DNA of 6,777 nt from contig JAEWVY010000088.1 of assembly GCA_023396625.1 (NCBI GenBank), positions 1 through 6,777 on the forward strand, read 5' to 3'. Source of the stretch: Pseudomonadota bacterium. Its GTDB lineage: Bacteria; Pseudomonadota; Gammaproteobacteria; Burkholderiales; Burkholderiaceae_C. Below are positions 5,755-6,777 of the stretch, piece by piece; the stretch's first letter is position 1; each line of letters opens with the position of its first letter. Below the pieces are notes generated by a model. It was not told where the DNA came from. It searched no databases and was given only the letters and a program-made list of their open reading frames with translations. Both the position numbers and the translations under genes were made by a program.

Positions 5755-6777
5755 TCAGCGTGTGGGGCCGGCGGCGCTGCCCGCGCGAGCGACCCCGGAG
5801 GCGGCGGCCGCTGGGGGCGGGGTGACCGGCGGCTTCAGCGCGGTGAAGCGGACCTTCGTGCCCTCGCGCAGCGTGCCCACGGCGCCCGTGGCGAGCACCG
5901 CGCCCTCGGGAAGGCCCTCGACCGCCACCACCGGTTCGCCATCGACCTGGCCCCGCGCGCCGGGCACCACCTGGCGGTGAACGACCTGGTCGTTTTCGAT
6001 CTGCTGCACGTAGGGCACGGGTTTGTCGGTGCGCAGCGCGCTCAGCGGCACGGCCAGCGCGGTGACACGGCCGGTTTCCAGCGTGCCTTGCGCGAACAGG
6101 CCCGGCCGCAGCCCGGGCACGGGCTCCAGCGCCAGGTACACCGGCACACTGCGGCTGCCGGCTTGCGCGCTGGGATGCAGGCGCACGACCCGGGCCGCCA
6201 CGGGCTGGTCAACGCCATCGACCCGCAGATGCGCGCGCTGGCCCACAGCCAGCCTGACCGCGTCGCCAGCGCCCAGAATGGCCTCGAACTCCAGGCGGCG
6301 CGGGTCGATGAGTTCCACGATGCGCGTGTCCACGCCCACGCGCTCGCCCGGCTGCGCGAGCCGCTGGGACACCACGCCGGCGATCGGCGCGGTGAGCACC
6401 GTGTCGCCCAGCGTCTTGTGGGCCACCTCCACAGCGGCTTGGGCGGCGTGCCAGTTGGCCCGCGCGGCGTTCAGGTTGGCCAGCGACGTGTCCAGCGCGG
6501 TTTTCGAAATGAAACCCTGGTCCACCAGGGCGCGGTTGTTGTCGTACTGGCGTTGGGCGATGTCGACCTGGGCGCGCGCGGCGTCTGCCTGCTGGCGGGC
6601 CTGCTGTTCGCGGGCCTGGTATTCGGTGGCATCGATCCGGGCGATGACCTCGCCGGCCTTGACCGTGTCCCCCTCGCGGACGTGGAGGTCGCGCAGCTCG
6701 CCCGCCACCCGGGCCTTCACCATGGCGGTGTCCGCCGCCCGGAGGGTTCCAGTCAGCGGCAGGCCCTGCGTCAGCTC
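5755..6777 (-). CDS. RND efflux pump periplasmic adaptor (membrane fusion protein), N-terminus outside window
   Basis: Periplasmic adaptor that would link an inner-membrane RND permease to a TolC-type channel. The frame is open to the right edge, so the 340 visible residues lack the N-terminus; the internal ATG at 6723 is not the true start, because 18 further in-frame residues upstream continue the family pattern. In visible numbering: first lipoyl-like half at about 20-50 (VAGELRDLHV then EGDTVKAGE), alpha-helical hairpin at about 53-121 rich in Ala, Gln and Arg, second lipoyl half at 122-147 (LTAPIAGVVSQR), beta-barrel and membrane-proximal domain at about 150-310, then a Pro/Ala-rich tail. 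This domain order is that of AcrA/MexA-type HlyD-family proteins. Signal peptide or lipobox cannot be judged. It ends in TGA at 5757-5755, 9 nt before the permease ATG, so the two are almost certainly cotranscribed. The substrate cannot be told from sequence. Confidence 0.95.
   Translation of the reverse strand, partial: ELTQGLPLTGTLRAADTAMVKARVAGELRDLHVREGDTVKAGEVIARIDATEYQAREQQARQQADAARAQVDIAQRQYDNNRALVDQGFISKTALDTSLANLNAARANWHAAQAAVEVAHKTLGDTVLTAPIAGVVSQRLAQPGERVGVDTRIVELIDPRRLEFEAILGAGDAVRLAVGQRAHLRVDGVDQPVAARVVRLHPSAQAGSRSVPVYLALEPVPGLRPGLFAQGTLETGRVTALAVPLSALRTDKPVPYVQQIENDQVVHRQVVPGARGQVDGEPVVAVEGLPEGAVLATGAVGTLREGTKVRFTALKPPVTPPPAAAASGVARAGSAAGPTR

Overview
The window is GC-rich (roughly two thirds G+C by eye), and all five convincing genes lie on the minus strand, so transcription runs from high to low coordinates. 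Codon use, gene density, protein styles and the run 'isoaspartate-methyltransferase-like / single-domain rhodanese / TolC' suggest a betaproteobacterium of the Burkholderiales, possibly an Alcaligenaceae relative such as Bordetella or Achromobacter. This placement is an inference. No rRNA or other taxonomic marker is present.

Layout in order of transcription: (1) 6777-5755, periplasmic adaptor (membrane fusion protein) of an RND efflux pump, whose N-terminus lies beyond the right edge. (2) 5745-2461, RND inner-membrane permease of the HAE-1 class, 1094 aa, starting 9 nt after the adaptor stop and carrying an unusual Pro/Ala/Gly/Ser-rich insert of about 40 residues in its first periplasmic domain. 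(3) A 42-nt gap (2460-2419) with a strong Shine-Dalgarno for the next gene, a weak possible promoter and a short dyad, and no visible terminator. (4) 2418-1753, a SAM-dependent methyltransferase of the protein-L-isoaspartate methyltransferase (PCM) family that lacks the usual catalytic Thr/Ser motif. (5) 1732-1391, a 113-aa single-domain rhodanese with an intact catalytic cysteine loop and a GTG start. (6) 1362-37, a TolC-family outer-membrane channel with a clear signal peptide. The last 36 bases (36-1) hold no visible gene start, only a possible stem-loop cut by the window edge.

Functionally, genes 1, 2 and 6 supply the three parts of a tripartite envelope-spanning pump: adaptor, proton-driven permease and outer-membrane duct. 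The two small cytosolic enzymes sit between the permease and the duct. The spacings (9, 42, 20 and 28 nt) would allow one transcript, although the 42-nt gap may also start a separate methyltransferase-rhodanese-tolC unit. There are no mobile elements, CRISPR arrays, tRNAs or rRNAs. The features most worth a second look are the PCM-like protein with a lost active-site motif tied to tolC, and the insert in the permease. I do not see a clearly new defence or mobile system here.
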